Below are positions 47,614 to 58,039 of a stretch of DNA of 64,000 nucleotides, piece after piece. The notes beneath the pieces are model-generated. The model was not told where the DNA came from. It made no database searches and saw nothing but the letters and a program-made list of their open reading frames with translations. The DNA is from Membranipora membranacea. Lineage: Eukaryota > Bryozoa > Gymnolaemata > Cheilostomatida > Membraniporidae. The stretch is taken from positions 24,674,001-24,738,000 of the forward strand of contig OU612072.1 in the NCBI GenBank assembly GCA_914767715.1. Reading direction: 5' to 3'. The position numbers and the translations under genes were made by a program. The stretch's first letter is position 1, and the number at the start of each line of letters is the position of its first letter.

Positions 47614-48407
47614 ATGTTGAGATCTGTACCTGGTTGTTGGCTAAGTTTTGCAGCTGCATTCACACTTACAGCAATCCAAAATAATTTTAGGGGTCCACCA
47701 GGGATGAACTGGGTTTTAGTGGGGACAACAACTCTCGAGTTAAGTTGTAATTACCTGAAATCCTCAATACGTGGAAATAGAAGAAAGAGACAAAAACTTG
47801 ATTAGGATTGGTTCATTGTCTGCTAATTCTGTAGGAAAATGCCTTTCTTTGATATTATCTTTGAGCATTGGTGCTTCTTCTGAAGTTAGAAATTCAGTTA
47901 GTTAGAGTTTGGTTTCTAAACTTTGTTTCCCAATAAATTTGTTAACACCAGCAGTACCGTCTCAATTGAAATCTGATCTACAATAATCTTTAGGCTTTAA
48001 CTCGACTTAATCCGAATATCGAACCAACCTTTCCAATTCATTACAATGTGTTAGAATTCTCTCAATATGAATGATTGAGTGTGAGTTCATGTTCCCTCAT
48101 GTTTCAAAAATGTCTTATTGTTAGGAGTTGCTTATATCAATATTGCTATGTGAAGTGGTGACAAGTTTACACCTTTTCACCTTTGAACATTTTATCTTTT
48201 CAACAGACATAGGGCCATTGTGAGACACCAGTGCCATTTAACTATACAGGCCAAACAAGAGGAAAGCGATCTGCAACTAACTCAATAAGAGAGTTATGCA
48301 AAAAAGTGATCACAATCAATTTCTATGTCAAGGCTAGTAGAAAATGTGAGGTGAGGAAGGATCTGGAATGCTTCACACCACTGACTACCATTTTACAGGT
48401 TGAATAA
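47614..48407 (+). pseudogene. Cysteine-rich family pseudogene C (related to D and E)
   Basis: The putative exon 1 (47614-47739) starts MLRSVPGCWLSFAAAFTL and ends at CTCGAG followed by TTAAGT, where the relatives have GAG|GTAAGA or GAG|GTGAGC; the donor G appears changed to T. Exon 2 starts at 48207 after TCTTTTCAACAG. It is clearly homologous to gene E exon 2 (TPVPFNYTGQTRGKRSATNS, then IRELCKKVITINFY), but its second codon is TAG and the second central cysteine reads Phe. Homology is lost after CEVRKDLECF and the frame stops at 48405-48407. Three independent defects make it a pseudogene. Confidence 0.72.
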
Positions 48408-48608
48408 TAAAACAAGTCAGAATAGTAAGAATAGTAAATTTTTTGGACTTAAAATTTTATTGTAACACATAGTAAAAAGTATGCCAAAAGTAAAGATAAA
48501 ATATCCAATCACGCATGTTGTAATCTATTTTAGTATGACTTACTAAAGTGTGAGGAAGGAACTATCTGCAATTGAATCATTTTGACAGCAAATTTAAAAG
48601 GTTCAATT

Positions 48609-49248
48609 TTATTCAAACACCTTGTAACATTGTGGCTGATTACAGCAAATCCTAATTTGGATCACACACCTATTGGTTAGGTCTGCAGAATGCTGTCCTC
48701 CATTAGTAGAACTAACTCCTTGCTCATCTGACTTTGGTGAGCATCTTATATAGAATGGGAGGATCGGCAAACTTCGCTGACAGGGGAAAGACCCTGGAAA
48801 TGACGAAGGAGGTGCACATACTGCCACAGTTGATTTAACACAACCTCCAAATGCACGTTCTGTCTGATAACTTGTAGCCGGTTCTCCTGTGAATCCTGCC
48901 GTAGTTTTGCTGTTGTTTATTATCAATGGATGCAAAATATCGAAGTTTTCCTTACAGAATCCCGGGAAGAATGGCGGATCAACACATTCACAGATTTGCT
49001 CCTAAAAAAGTTGTAAAAACGCGTAATGAAAATATGACATATAACTAACTTTGTCCTGGATGCCTTCACAGTATTGGGCCAACAGAAGTTGAAATTCATT
49101 AGACCCTGTGAGTTAATTCTTAGTATGTGTAGACACTTACTTGTTCCCTAACCACAATTGTGGTACAGACTGCAGAGGTTGTCCCTAACTGAATCACCAA
49201 ACATAACACTGTGTGAAGTAATAGCCTAGCTCCCATTATGTAAATCAT
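48609..49248 (-). CDS. Secreted 12-cysteine protein, family member B
   Basis: Exon 1 (49248-49141; a second ATG at 49236 has good context and aligns better with gene A) encodes a signal peptide (MGARLLLHTVLCLVIQLG) and VCTTIVVREQ, ending CAA|GTAAGTG in phase 0. Exon 2 (49001-48609) follows TACAACTTTTTTAG and ends at TAA, giving about 166 residues. The 12 cysteines after the signal core match gene A: ICECVDPPFFPGFC, GGCVKSTVAVC, CQRSLPILPFYIRC, RC, then RICCNQPQC. Unlike A, the basic cleavage sites are absent, so processing may differ. AATAAA on this strand at about 48455 fits polyadenylation. It lies divergently beside pseudogene C and genes D and E. Confidence 0.72.
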
Positions 49249-49704
49249 TATTTGAAGATGGGCAGTTCTGTTTGTCCACTGCTATATCAGAATGAACAGC
49301 TCACAAGATTGATATTGCATTAATATGGCAACTGAAGGAAATATGTTTCCCCATATGAATAATTTTGTGACTAAGCATATTTGGTGCCATCGTTACAAGG
49401 GTGGCGCATGTTTATATTGCTGTTTTGTGCATCATAGAACCTGCCTCGGAATAGGGGAGGGGGGCTCGCATAAAATCTTTAATCTCCTTCTAACAAATTT
49501 ATTTTTATAACATGCCGTAATGGCTCAAAATATGTTGTGCTAGTTAGAAAACCAGGTGCATCACTGAGCAGTATTAGGAAAGGCCTGGCATTTCCTTACC
49601 ATTAAAGACTTTGTTTGAGGCTGCTCTTTTGTATCACATCTTATACTCCATATTTTATTCTATCATGTGAGCGATTTTCAGCTTTAGAATCCAAATATTG
49701 AGGA
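49249..49704. other. Intergenic upstream of gene B
   Basis: An open frame at 49325-49510 contains clustered cysteines (CLYCCFVHHRTC) but no signal peptide or splice context; it is not called. Confidence 0.3.
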
Positions 49705-50023
49705 AGTTATGGCCTCTCAAACTTCCAAGGTGACGGCAATTTATCGGCAGTAAGAATCAGCCGGCAATCCCTAGGGTACGTCACAACTGGCCAATCTAGT
49801 TGGTCCAAGTGGCGTGATGGTAGCGTCCTTGCCTATAGGTATGGGGACCACCCAGGTCTGAATTTTGATCATCATCTTATCTTTGTGATTATTAGTGTAT
49901 TACCTAATAACTCATAATGTCCATGTCACATGTCTATGGTTGTGACATACCCCAGGGGAAAGATCCGCTTATTCCCAATGCCGATTGAAGGCAATCACCC
50001 TGGAAGTTTGAGAGGCCATAACT
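49705..50023. mobile_element. TIR element with an internal tRNA-like segment
   Basis: Terminal inverted repeats begin AGTTATGGCCTCTCAAACTT and match over about 29 positions with one mismatch, continuing more weakly. The interior at about 49797-49870 has tRNA-like boxes (GGCGTGATGGTAGCGTCC, then CCAGGTCTGAATTTTGATC). The target duplication is uncertain. It lies between genes B and D. Confidence 0.75.
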
Positions 50024-50202
50024 TGAGTCTTTAAGTGTGTAAAGGAAATACTTATCAGGTTGACCGCTATCGCTTGATATCTAATTTATTGTTTGACTTA
50101 GAAAAAAACCGGTACAGGCCCTGTTTATCTTGGTTGGTTTACATCTCTGACTAATAACCCTATGTGAGTTAATCATGTCTGTGATAAAACTGAAAAGGGG
50201 GA

Positions 50203-50290
50203 AGGAGGTAGCTCAGTTGGTTAGAGCGCCTGCACTCTAATACGCAATCCTTGGAGGTCTCAGGTTCGAATCCCGCTGCAACCTACCAAC
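50203..50290 (+). repeat. tRNA-derived SINE head
   Basis: A GGTAGCTCAGTTGGTTAGAG A-box region and a CAGGTTCGAATCCCG B-box region lie at tRNA spacing, but the acceptor and T stems do not pair, so it is not a working tRNA. A GC-richer tail with AGAGAGAG follows to about 50430, typical of a SINE body; the 3' end is unclear. Confidence 0.6.
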
Positions 50291-50559
50291 TACGGGGCTC
50301 AATTGACGGCCCAGGTGTGTTCCGACCTGCTTGCAAACTGAGAGCAACTTGGCGCTGGATACGGCGGCCGCAACCTTGGGGCACCTGTATTTCTCAGTCT
50401 TCAGTCAGAGAGAGAAAAAACTTCCGATTTTATCCCACAAGGGATCTACCACACTATTCATTGCACAAAAAAATACATGAAATATCTAATTCAAAGACTG
50501 TTTTGATTGCTCTCACAGAGAGAGTCATTTTTCATCTGCATCATTAACAACAAAGATGA

Positions 50560-51416
50560 TACAGCTAATATTATTTGCCAGCATTTGAAAATATTATTTG
50601 GAAGTCGTAAGTGAGGTGTCTAAATTGATCATAATAGGGGTGGCACTGAAAAACAACATGACAGTTCACCATTCAGTTGTCACAAGAAAGTCATTATGTG
50701 TTTATTTTTCTGTCCATGCCAAACTGTCTGTTACATTTATCGAGCTGAACTAGGAGGAACAATGCCAGGATTTCTACTACAGGACATGTTGTGACATACC
50801 ATCATGGTCTGTGTTTGCCAAAACAAGGAAACCAAAGATCAGTTAGGGTTTCGAATGAATAAGGAAATTATGAAGGAAGGACATTTTTCCAACTGACCCA
50901 ATGAGGTAGAGCCACGTCGCACATGCAGGAAAACATCAATCATTTATCTGTTTATAAAAAATCAGGAACTAAAACTTAAAGATATTTTTAAATTGTCATA
51001 AAAACCATTTACATATGATATTCATCATTGCGATCAAATATTTTTGAATTTGCCGAACTACGATTAGTAATGGTCATGGTATTTTTTTTGACATGCGCAT
51101 CTGAATCATTATTACTTAGGGGTAAGGGAGATAATGTTTGACATAATTTGCTTATTACTTGATATAAATTCATCACTTTTTATGCTCTGTTACATTTCTT
51201 TGGATCAAGAATACTCTAATTTTTAGACATGTGTGATGAAAGGGTAGTTTTCAAAGGTCAGTGACAATGATTTGATGAAGAGATAAGATATTTATAATCA
51301 CATGATACTTGTGGATGCACGCCCCAATTACAAGTGGATAGTTGCTAAATATCGGCTGCATGCCATCGATTGCACAATTCACAATTGATGAATGTTTTCC
51401 TTGTCTAGCTGTGAGG
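50560..51416. other. Intergenic
   Basis: No supported feature. Confidence 0.35.
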
Positions 51417-51420
51417 CTGG

Positions 51421-51428
51421 TATAAGAA
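51421..51428 (+). promoter_or_regulatory. Possible TATA element of gene D
   Basis: TATAAGAA lies 96 bases upstream of the ATG at 51517. No good initiator is seen at the expected distance, so this is weak. Confidence 0.3.
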
Positions 51429-51516
51429 GTGACGGTAGAACTTTATCAATCATAAAGTCCCTCCTACCACTTGGAGATAAAAAAACAATTTGAAGGAGAG
51501 AAGAGTTATACTTATC

Positions 51517-52400
51517 ATGGTTAGATTGTGCAGTTTCGCCGGAGTGGTGATGTTGATTGCTGTGCAAACAGTTCATCCATATTATGGGTCTTGGTTTGGA
51601 GGATTCAGGGTGCAAGAATCAGTTACTGAGGTGAGCATAGAGCGGCAGGTAACCGCCCCCCCCCCCCTCCCTTCCCCCTAAAATATATCAGGCATGGTTG
51701 AAGTAACCAAAACTATTTCAAATTTTTAACAGAAGATATTTCCTCAAAAGAGTCCTATATTGTTCAGCCTCTCTAGAACCTGCAAATAATCTATGTTTTT
51801 TTTATATTTGAAGAGAGTGTATAAGCTTTGACCACTCTGAGTTTTGACTATAGCTCAATTAGTGCCTAGTGTATCTAATTTTTGAGAAACATTTACCAAA
51901 GAAGCATTGTAATCATATGGATTTATATCCAACGTTTAGATCTTTCCCTATAAGTTTTGTGTTAACCTGCCGTCTTTAGTATTTATGTGAAACCATGGTC
52001 GATGTTGATATAGATAAAAGAGCTATGTGAAATTCTGGTCGCTGCTGGTATAATGAAAGGGGGCAGCTATGGAGGAAATCTAATAAGAAAGATATGTAAG
52101 AAAGTTATGACAACATATTGTTTCATATCCGATAATAGGAGAAAAAGATCTACTGCGAGCGCTAGGGCTGGTTTCCACACTAAGACAGAACAGAAGATAC
52201 AACTCCCTGATGAATGCTCTCAGGACATTGATATTGCTTCAAATGATAACTCCCTAAATCTTGAGCTTCAGCGAAACGGATTGCCTATCAACTCAAAATG
52301 TGATAGTTGTCACTGTGGCTGTTCATACAATGTGTTTGTTGATGGGCCTTGTTTCACAAGAACTCGATATATATGCCCAGGCATTAAATCTAAACCATAG
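51517..52400 (+). CDS. Secreted 10-cysteine proprotein, family member D
   Basis: Exon 1 (51517-51630) encodes a signal peptide (MVRLCSFAGVVMLIAVQTVH) and ends GAG|GTGAGC in phase 0. The intron contains a 12-base C tract (51656-51667). Exon 2 is modelled from 52014 (after TATAG) to TAG at 52398-52400, giving 166 residues. It reads KELCEILV, then NLIRKICKKVMTTYC, a furin-type site NRRKRS, DECSQD, NGLPINSKCDSCHCGC and a final CFTRTRYICPGI. These 10 cysteines match gene E. The acceptor region holds a near-duplicate of about 53 bp, so a better-looking acceptor at 51989 (CCGTCTTTAG) leads to a stop within 17 codons. The 52013 acceptor preserves homology. Function unknown. Confidence 0.68.
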
Positions 52401-52607
52401 ATCAGGAAATCAGCAAATCAGAGACCATTTTCAAGTTATTTGATATAATTTTTCTTGATTACTACAACATTAATGGCTTGTAACATTCACTCAGTTTATT
52501 ATTTTACACACTTACTTTACATACTCTACGGATATTTGTTGCGTTTTTCATGTTTCCCTACACAGTTATCTATCATGCAGAAACATCTCAACATTTCATA
52601 TTTTACT

Positions 52608-52783
52608 GTAACCAAACTTATTTGAAAGAAAACTTGGCTGATGTAGCCATAGCTGCTCTGATGAGGGCCTGGGATATATACTTGGATAACTGCAAAGTTT
52701 GCACTGGTTGCTGTTTGTCTCACATCAGAAAAAATTTGGTTGGCAATAGAAAGTGTTCTGAACTGCTACCCTGTTACTATTAA
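52608..52783 (+). pseudogene. Possible relic of a family C-terminal exon
   Basis: Directly downstream of gene D, one frame ends in WDIYLDNCKVCTGCCLSHIR and then KCSELLPCYY before TAA. The C-x2-C-x2-CC-x13-C-x6-C spacing resembles the C-terminal block of D and E (C-x2-C-x-C-x-C, then two more cysteines). There is no signal exon or clear acceptor, so this may be chance. Confidence 0.3.
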
Positions 52784-52800
52784 ACATTCACATGATGGGA

Positions 52801-54420
52801 GAATATGTACAAAATAGCTAAGCCTTGTGAACGATCAGACTGTAGGTTAAAAGTTCCTGAAGAATCAACATGCCCACGATCAAAAATGCACATGGGTACA
52901 AGATTTGCAGAACAATTACTTCTGGAATTCATCTTAATTGCTTTGTTGTCAACTTTTTGAAATCTTATTGCTGATGTCCCAATAAACTTATTACAATTTC
53001 ATTTTTAGAAAATCTGCTCTCAATAAATGAGATCTCCAGATTATTCCAACACTATTGTCTACCCATGTGTGTTTCGAACTGGACCTAAATGCTGTCCACT
53101 GAAGGGAACATCACATCTCATCACATATTTTACTTTCATAAAATTTAAGTTACATAATGTCAATTTCTGTGTCAAACCTGTGTTTTAATGGTGACACCAA
53201 TAAATTTGTTTGTTTTCCGTAGCAATCAGCTTTACATTCATGATGATATATTCAGGTACTAAAACATGGTAATCATGGGTGTTTCTGGTGTTGAAAAAAA
53301 CAAGCTTTTTCTTGAAAAAGCGATTTTTCAAAGGGATAATTTATAACCAGTTGTCTTTTTCTTTTACAAGGAAAAACAATTCTTATTCATACTTCAAGAA
53401 ATATTTTATTTACTGTCATTTTTACTATGTCTATTTGATCTGTTTTTCCTATTGGCTGTTGAGCAAAAGCTTTCAAAGCCCACACCAGCTTGCTAATGCC
53501 CTGATCTTTCTGAATCTGAAAGTGTAAGGGTTCTACATTCTATATTATTTTTATGACAACTCATGTTTTAATTACCAATTAACTCTGAACCGTATAGTCT
53601 CGTAGCTCATCCCAAAAATTTAATCATTTTGTTCTGATGCATATAAGGGAGAATAAAGAGTGAAAATGTTCTTGTCACAAAAGAACTTTACTTTTAAGTG
53701 CCTGAGGAATTAATTTGCTGTTTAGTCACTGTGTCATGCAAATAGAAGTTTAACAATTCTTTTTAACAGTTTTTGCTTGTGAAGCATGGACACAGTGGTA
53801 ACAAAAAGATAAGTTGATGGTAACAAAATTTCTTAGAACACCTATTTCAGTTAGTTTCGTCTATCTGTTTTGATCTGTCCATCATGTCTTCTTTTGACGT
53901 ATCAAGGGCCCTCTTTTGGCATTTGAGATATCAATAACATCACCCCACCTATCCCGTCACAAATTTTTGGGACTTGTATTTTGCAACATGAATGCAACTC
54001 TTAACACACAGACTTTTCAACTTTTTTGTGATATTTAGAGATATAAATGTTTGACTTGTCATGGTGAGTCTGATTTCCTGGTCCATCGTCATTAATCATA
54101 AGCAGACCAATTGATCATTCCATGAGTAATCAATTTGTTCTGTGTGTGATCACACTGGATAGAATTGTTTTGTTGTCATGAGTTCAAACCTAAATATAGA
54201 TTAAAATGCTATATCAAAGGAAATTTCTGGCTATATTATTTTGGTTGTCTCCTAGTTCATGCAGATAATTAGCTGAATACACCCACAATCTTCCTCACAG
54301 GCTTGGATCAGTCAGTAAGGTACAGTTGGAGACATGAGAGAAATTCTAAATGTAAAGAGGAAATAGTTCCACGTGCCAAACGAACAACAACTCAACAACT
54401 TATCAATGTGTTTCCTTTTC
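52801..54420. other. Spacer between genes D and E
   Basis: AATAAA at about 52981 could be the polyadenylation signal of D. Otherwise AT-rich with no supported feature. Confidence 0.35.
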
Positions 54421-54425
54421 TTGGG

Positions 54426-54462
54426 TATAAAATGTCAGGCCAAGACTTATTACAATCATTCT
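54426..54462 (+). promoter_or_regulatory. Core promoter of gene E (TATA plus initiator)
   Basis: TATAAAA at 54426-54432 is followed by TCATTCT (54456-54462), a match to the initiator consensus YYANWYY, with the A at 54458. The spacing of about 32 bases is canonical, and the ATG at 54512 follows 54 bases later. Confidence 0.6.
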
Positions 54463-54511
54463 GCTTTGCTGCTTCGTGCTAACACAGGCATACACAACTC
54501 ACGGTTGACCA

Positions 54512-55805
54512 ATGTCTTTTAGGATGTTAAGGATGAGCAGTTTGATCGGGGTATTCGTTCTGATCGTCATTCAAGTTGCGAAGCCACAATGGGTTTTTGA
54601 GACATCAAGTGTTGAGGTAAGATTTTGATGATGATATCTGCCTATATGATATAGCTATTGTTATGTTGGATCATCACACTTGGGATTATAGGATTTTATT
54701 ACAATGTTCAATTTCAATCTTGTAACGGTATCTAGGCAACCTCTGAAACCATAAATCATAACGTCAAAATCGACCGATAAGAGCTTGTTCAATTTGAAGC
54801 GTATGATTTGAAATCATTGGAACTGGGCGATTTTGGATGACATCAGATGTATTTTCACCACTTTCCAATGCAATTTTTGGAAGGAAAATTTATTGGGCAT
54901 GTGTATCACACAATTACGCATCAGCACATCTGATTCATATTAAAAAAAATTCACTACTGCTCCTCTTATTTCCGAAAAAAGAAAGAGGAATTTGAGCTAT
55001 AAAAAGAGTCATGTTCTTCCCGAACCAATTGCTAAAGTCATGATTTAGTCATGCGTTGGTAACTGGACCCAAATAAAAAAAATTCAAAAATGGATAGATC
55101 ACCCCATTTGTCAAAGATCTTTATGTCTAACCTACATTCTAAGTCTTATTTCCATAGAATTTGAGGCTTCTTGACTTATTTTTGTTTCACGATATATCAG
55201 ATTATGATAGTCCTCTTACGAAAATAAATCTGGTTCATTCAAATGGTGACACAATTCAAAAAGTCAACCCAAAACAACCCTGCACAAGATTTGATTATAA
55301 ACACAAACGAGATGCTTTATATCTGCATAATATGGCCCTTTGAATCAGATTAAGGAAATATGAACTTATTTCTGTTTTACAGACAAGGGAGAGGTGTGAA
55401 ATACCTGTGCCTCCTGGTTTTTCTGGAAGGGCAAAACGAGGAATAGCGACTAACAGTATAAGGAAAGTGTGCAAAAAGGTTATTATATTTCAATGTTGGG
55501 TCTACCGTAGCAGGCGAAAGAGGGCATCAAATCAAGATGACTCAAAAAGCTTTACCATCAAACTGCAGGATTCAGTGTACAACACCACACACAAGATCCA
55601 AAAGAGACAACTCCGATCTGAATGCCGAGGGGACATAAACCCAAACCCAAATGATTTACCATTACAGTCAAACGGTTTACCATTGAACACCATATGTGAT
55701 GGTTGCTTCTGTGGATGCGCTGGGTCACGAGGCCCCACTGATATTCTGAGACAATGTCGGGAGAGAGTAAACTACATCTGCCCTGGCATCAGACGAAGAC
55801 CATAG
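54512..55805 (+). CDS. Secreted 10-cysteine proprotein, family member E
   Basis: Exon 1 (54512-54616) encodes a signal peptide (MLRMSSLIGVFVLIVIQVA from the second in-frame ATG at 54524) and ends GTTGAG|GTAAGA in phase 0. Exon 2 (55383-55805) follows TCTGTTTTACAG and ends in TAG, giving 175 residues from the first ATG. It contains RCEIPVPPGFSGRAKR, TNSIRKVCKKVIIFQC, the basic site SRRKRA, a second site IQKRQ, SECRGD, NGLPLNTICDGCFCGC and a final YICPGIRRRP. It has ten cysteines, aligned with gene D. It has the clearest promoter in the window, and AATAAA occurs at about 56188. The protein should be secreted and cut by furin-like enzymes. The family and function are not recognised. Confidence 0.75.
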
Positions 55806-55899
55806 TTTTACTTGTCTGAATCTGGATTTTTTATTTGCCTCATTTGTTTTCTGACACTCTATTATGATGATTATAGCCAAATGACTTACAAATGTTCAT

Positions 55900-56390
55900 T
55901 GGAATCACACCTGGTGCTTACCGCCACTGTTTATCTTTTGCTTTCCGCCTGAATTCTATTCTGGGCTTCAAACTTTTGGGGCTTTGTTATACTCCGCAGG
56001 TATTTGAATATTTCACTGCGATTTTAATATTAGCTATTACTCCTTGCTCGTATGGTGTCATCTACCCTTGTAGCAGCTGTATAGAAGTGAATTGCTACAT
56101 GACATGCACAGTTCTTGTGTTTCTGTACTGGCTGTATCATTGGCAGTTTGTTTAAAAATTTGATTGGCTGTTTTATTGTTAACATGAATAAATTCCACCC
56201 TAAAACAGACCAGAGCTTTTCAGCCAAACAAATAAAGCCACAACACAAGCACATCGGACCACTCAGAAATGTACAAAACTGGTACACGAGTAGACAACAC
56301 GACAGAAGCAATATGCAATACAACTCAGAATACAGACAAAGCCCCATTGTTGGCCTGCATCCCAGTGCAACCAAATTATATCTAATCTGA
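55900..56390 (+). pseudogene. Decayed GPCR C-terminal part (TM6-TM7-tail)
   Basis: Directly after gene E, one frame reads AILILAITPCSYGVIYPCSS, resembling a TM6 with a degraded C-x-P-Y motif. TVLVFLYWLYH follows, resembling the start of TM7. After one frame change the reading continues KNLIGCFIVNMNKFHPK and then a hydrophilic 60-residue tail ending in KLYLI and a stop at 56390. The order and spacing fit a class A receptor, but the frameshift and missing TM1-5 make it a relic at best. Confidence 0.35.
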
Positions 56391-56401
56391 AAAAAAAACA
56401 T

Positions 56402-58030
56402 GAGCGCACACTATTTACCAGTTAAAACCATAACCTTACGTCTACCATCATGAGAATTTGGTTCTTATGCAAGGAATTACTGGCTAAACTCAACGATATA
56501 GTATGTGAAATGCATGTTTTTTTCATAGCAAATGATATCTGTGGTGTTTTGCTGTTCACTCAATTTTGTGTATTCACATGCTGATAATTTCATTGAGCTG
56601 GTCTACAATTTCAAGTGATGGCTGTCTAGGTGAGAGTTGTGACGCAATAGACACACATAGCTTAGCTTTACAATAACAAGGAAAGCTCTGACGGATAAAG
56701 ACTGTTTATAAAGGAAAGTAGGAATGAAGGTTACTAGTTTATCAAAATATAAACCACACTTTAGACTTGCGCTACTTGGTACTGATCATATCCTCAAGTG
56801 TTGTTGTGAAGGAAGTAATGGAGGAAATAGAGATATATTTATATCATTTGATCATTCTCAAATTTGTGACAATTAATCGTATTAGGCTGTAAATCTGGTT
56901 TTGTAAATTTATTACTCCGAGCACAGTCTATGCACAATCTATTACTTTACTGAGAGGTGCTACATGTAGAACTGTCAGGGCTTTTCTGGTGTAAGAACTA
57001 TGGCAAATTTCAAATGTGAATATATTGGACAGGCCAGCAATGAATACCTGGCATGACAACAACTTGCTTCATATGATGATGATCAGATGATAGCAGACAT
57101 GAAATATAGTTAATATGAGATAACAATGCTTATTTCAACAACCTTATTGTTCATAACCTGAAGGAATATATTATAAAAACTGCAGATTTGCTGTTGCTGA
57201 CATAGTTGCTACAACTGGGTACACTTGTACTTTTGGACTCAGCATGCTTTTTTGCCTAGCAAAACCTTTTTTAAAACTGTTTATATTTCACTTGTTAAAA
57301 GCAATTTGGAGTTTAAATTCAGATATTCTGACGCGCTGCTGCCGCTGACATGATCTCTTCAACAGGGTACACCCTTATATTTGGATTCAGCTTAACATAA
57401 TATCACAGCAAAACACCATTTTTATACTAAGTTAAGGCTATGCTGCTGTTCTGCTGCTGACTAGGACCGCTACAACTGGGTCCACCCTCACATTTGGATT
57501 CAGCAAGTTTTTACTATTTCAGACACACCTTTTCCCCCATCAGAAATTGGACGCGTTATCATTTTGCTAGAGAACTTATTGCTAGCCTGCTTCAGGCCAT
57601 AATTATACATCTAAAACTTCAAGCATGACGATACTATTCCTATTGTTTCTATGTGGAAAGTCAGCTATCTTGATTCACCATCTGGTATACTTAGAGGCAT
57701 TGAGTCCGCATGACCCATCAGGTTGAACCTGGAATAATATGTTCCTTATTCCTGGTTTGAAGATTCACTCAGTAAGAAAATAGATTTTTCATACGATCCT
57801 ACACAGGGTCTTTTTAGAGTTTTGTCTGTATATTTTTTATAGCTCGCGACATACAAGTGTTCAACTTCCAAACATGTTTGAGTAAAACTCTAAGTGGCTG
57901 AGTTAGATGAGATATTTTGGAGAGAACTTACTCTTGTTGATTTAAATAACCAAGAAATGCAGCTCTTTGATACAAGTAAGGACGGGTTACCTCTAGAGTT
58001 CTTGTATATGGTTAGGGTGAGTACATACAC
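56402..58030. other. Intergenic
   Basis: No firm feature. A 54-base open stretch at 57962-58015 (LFDTSKDGLPLEFLYMVR) between AG and GTGAGT has a faint EF-hand look but lacks the last acidic residue and is not called. Confidence 0.3.
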
Positions 58031-58039
58031 ATTGCTCGC

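Noticed and set aside
49325-49510. Cysteine-rich open frame upstream of gene B
   Set aside because: No signal peptide, splice site or similarity to the family blocks.
50203-50290. Functional tRNA gene
   Set aside because: A-box and B-box are good, but the acceptor and T stems do not pair and a SINE-like body follows.
20427-55805. Insulin/relaxin-like assignment of the cysteine-rich family (CC-x3-C and dibasic sites)
   Set aside because: The A-chain pattern needs a further cysteine about eight residues later, and a B-chain LCG-type motif is absent; the other cysteines do not fit.
57962-58015. EF-hand-like mini exon (DTSKDG...)
   Set aside because: The loop lacks the terminal acidic residue and the usual hydrophobic position, and 18 codons is too short to judge.
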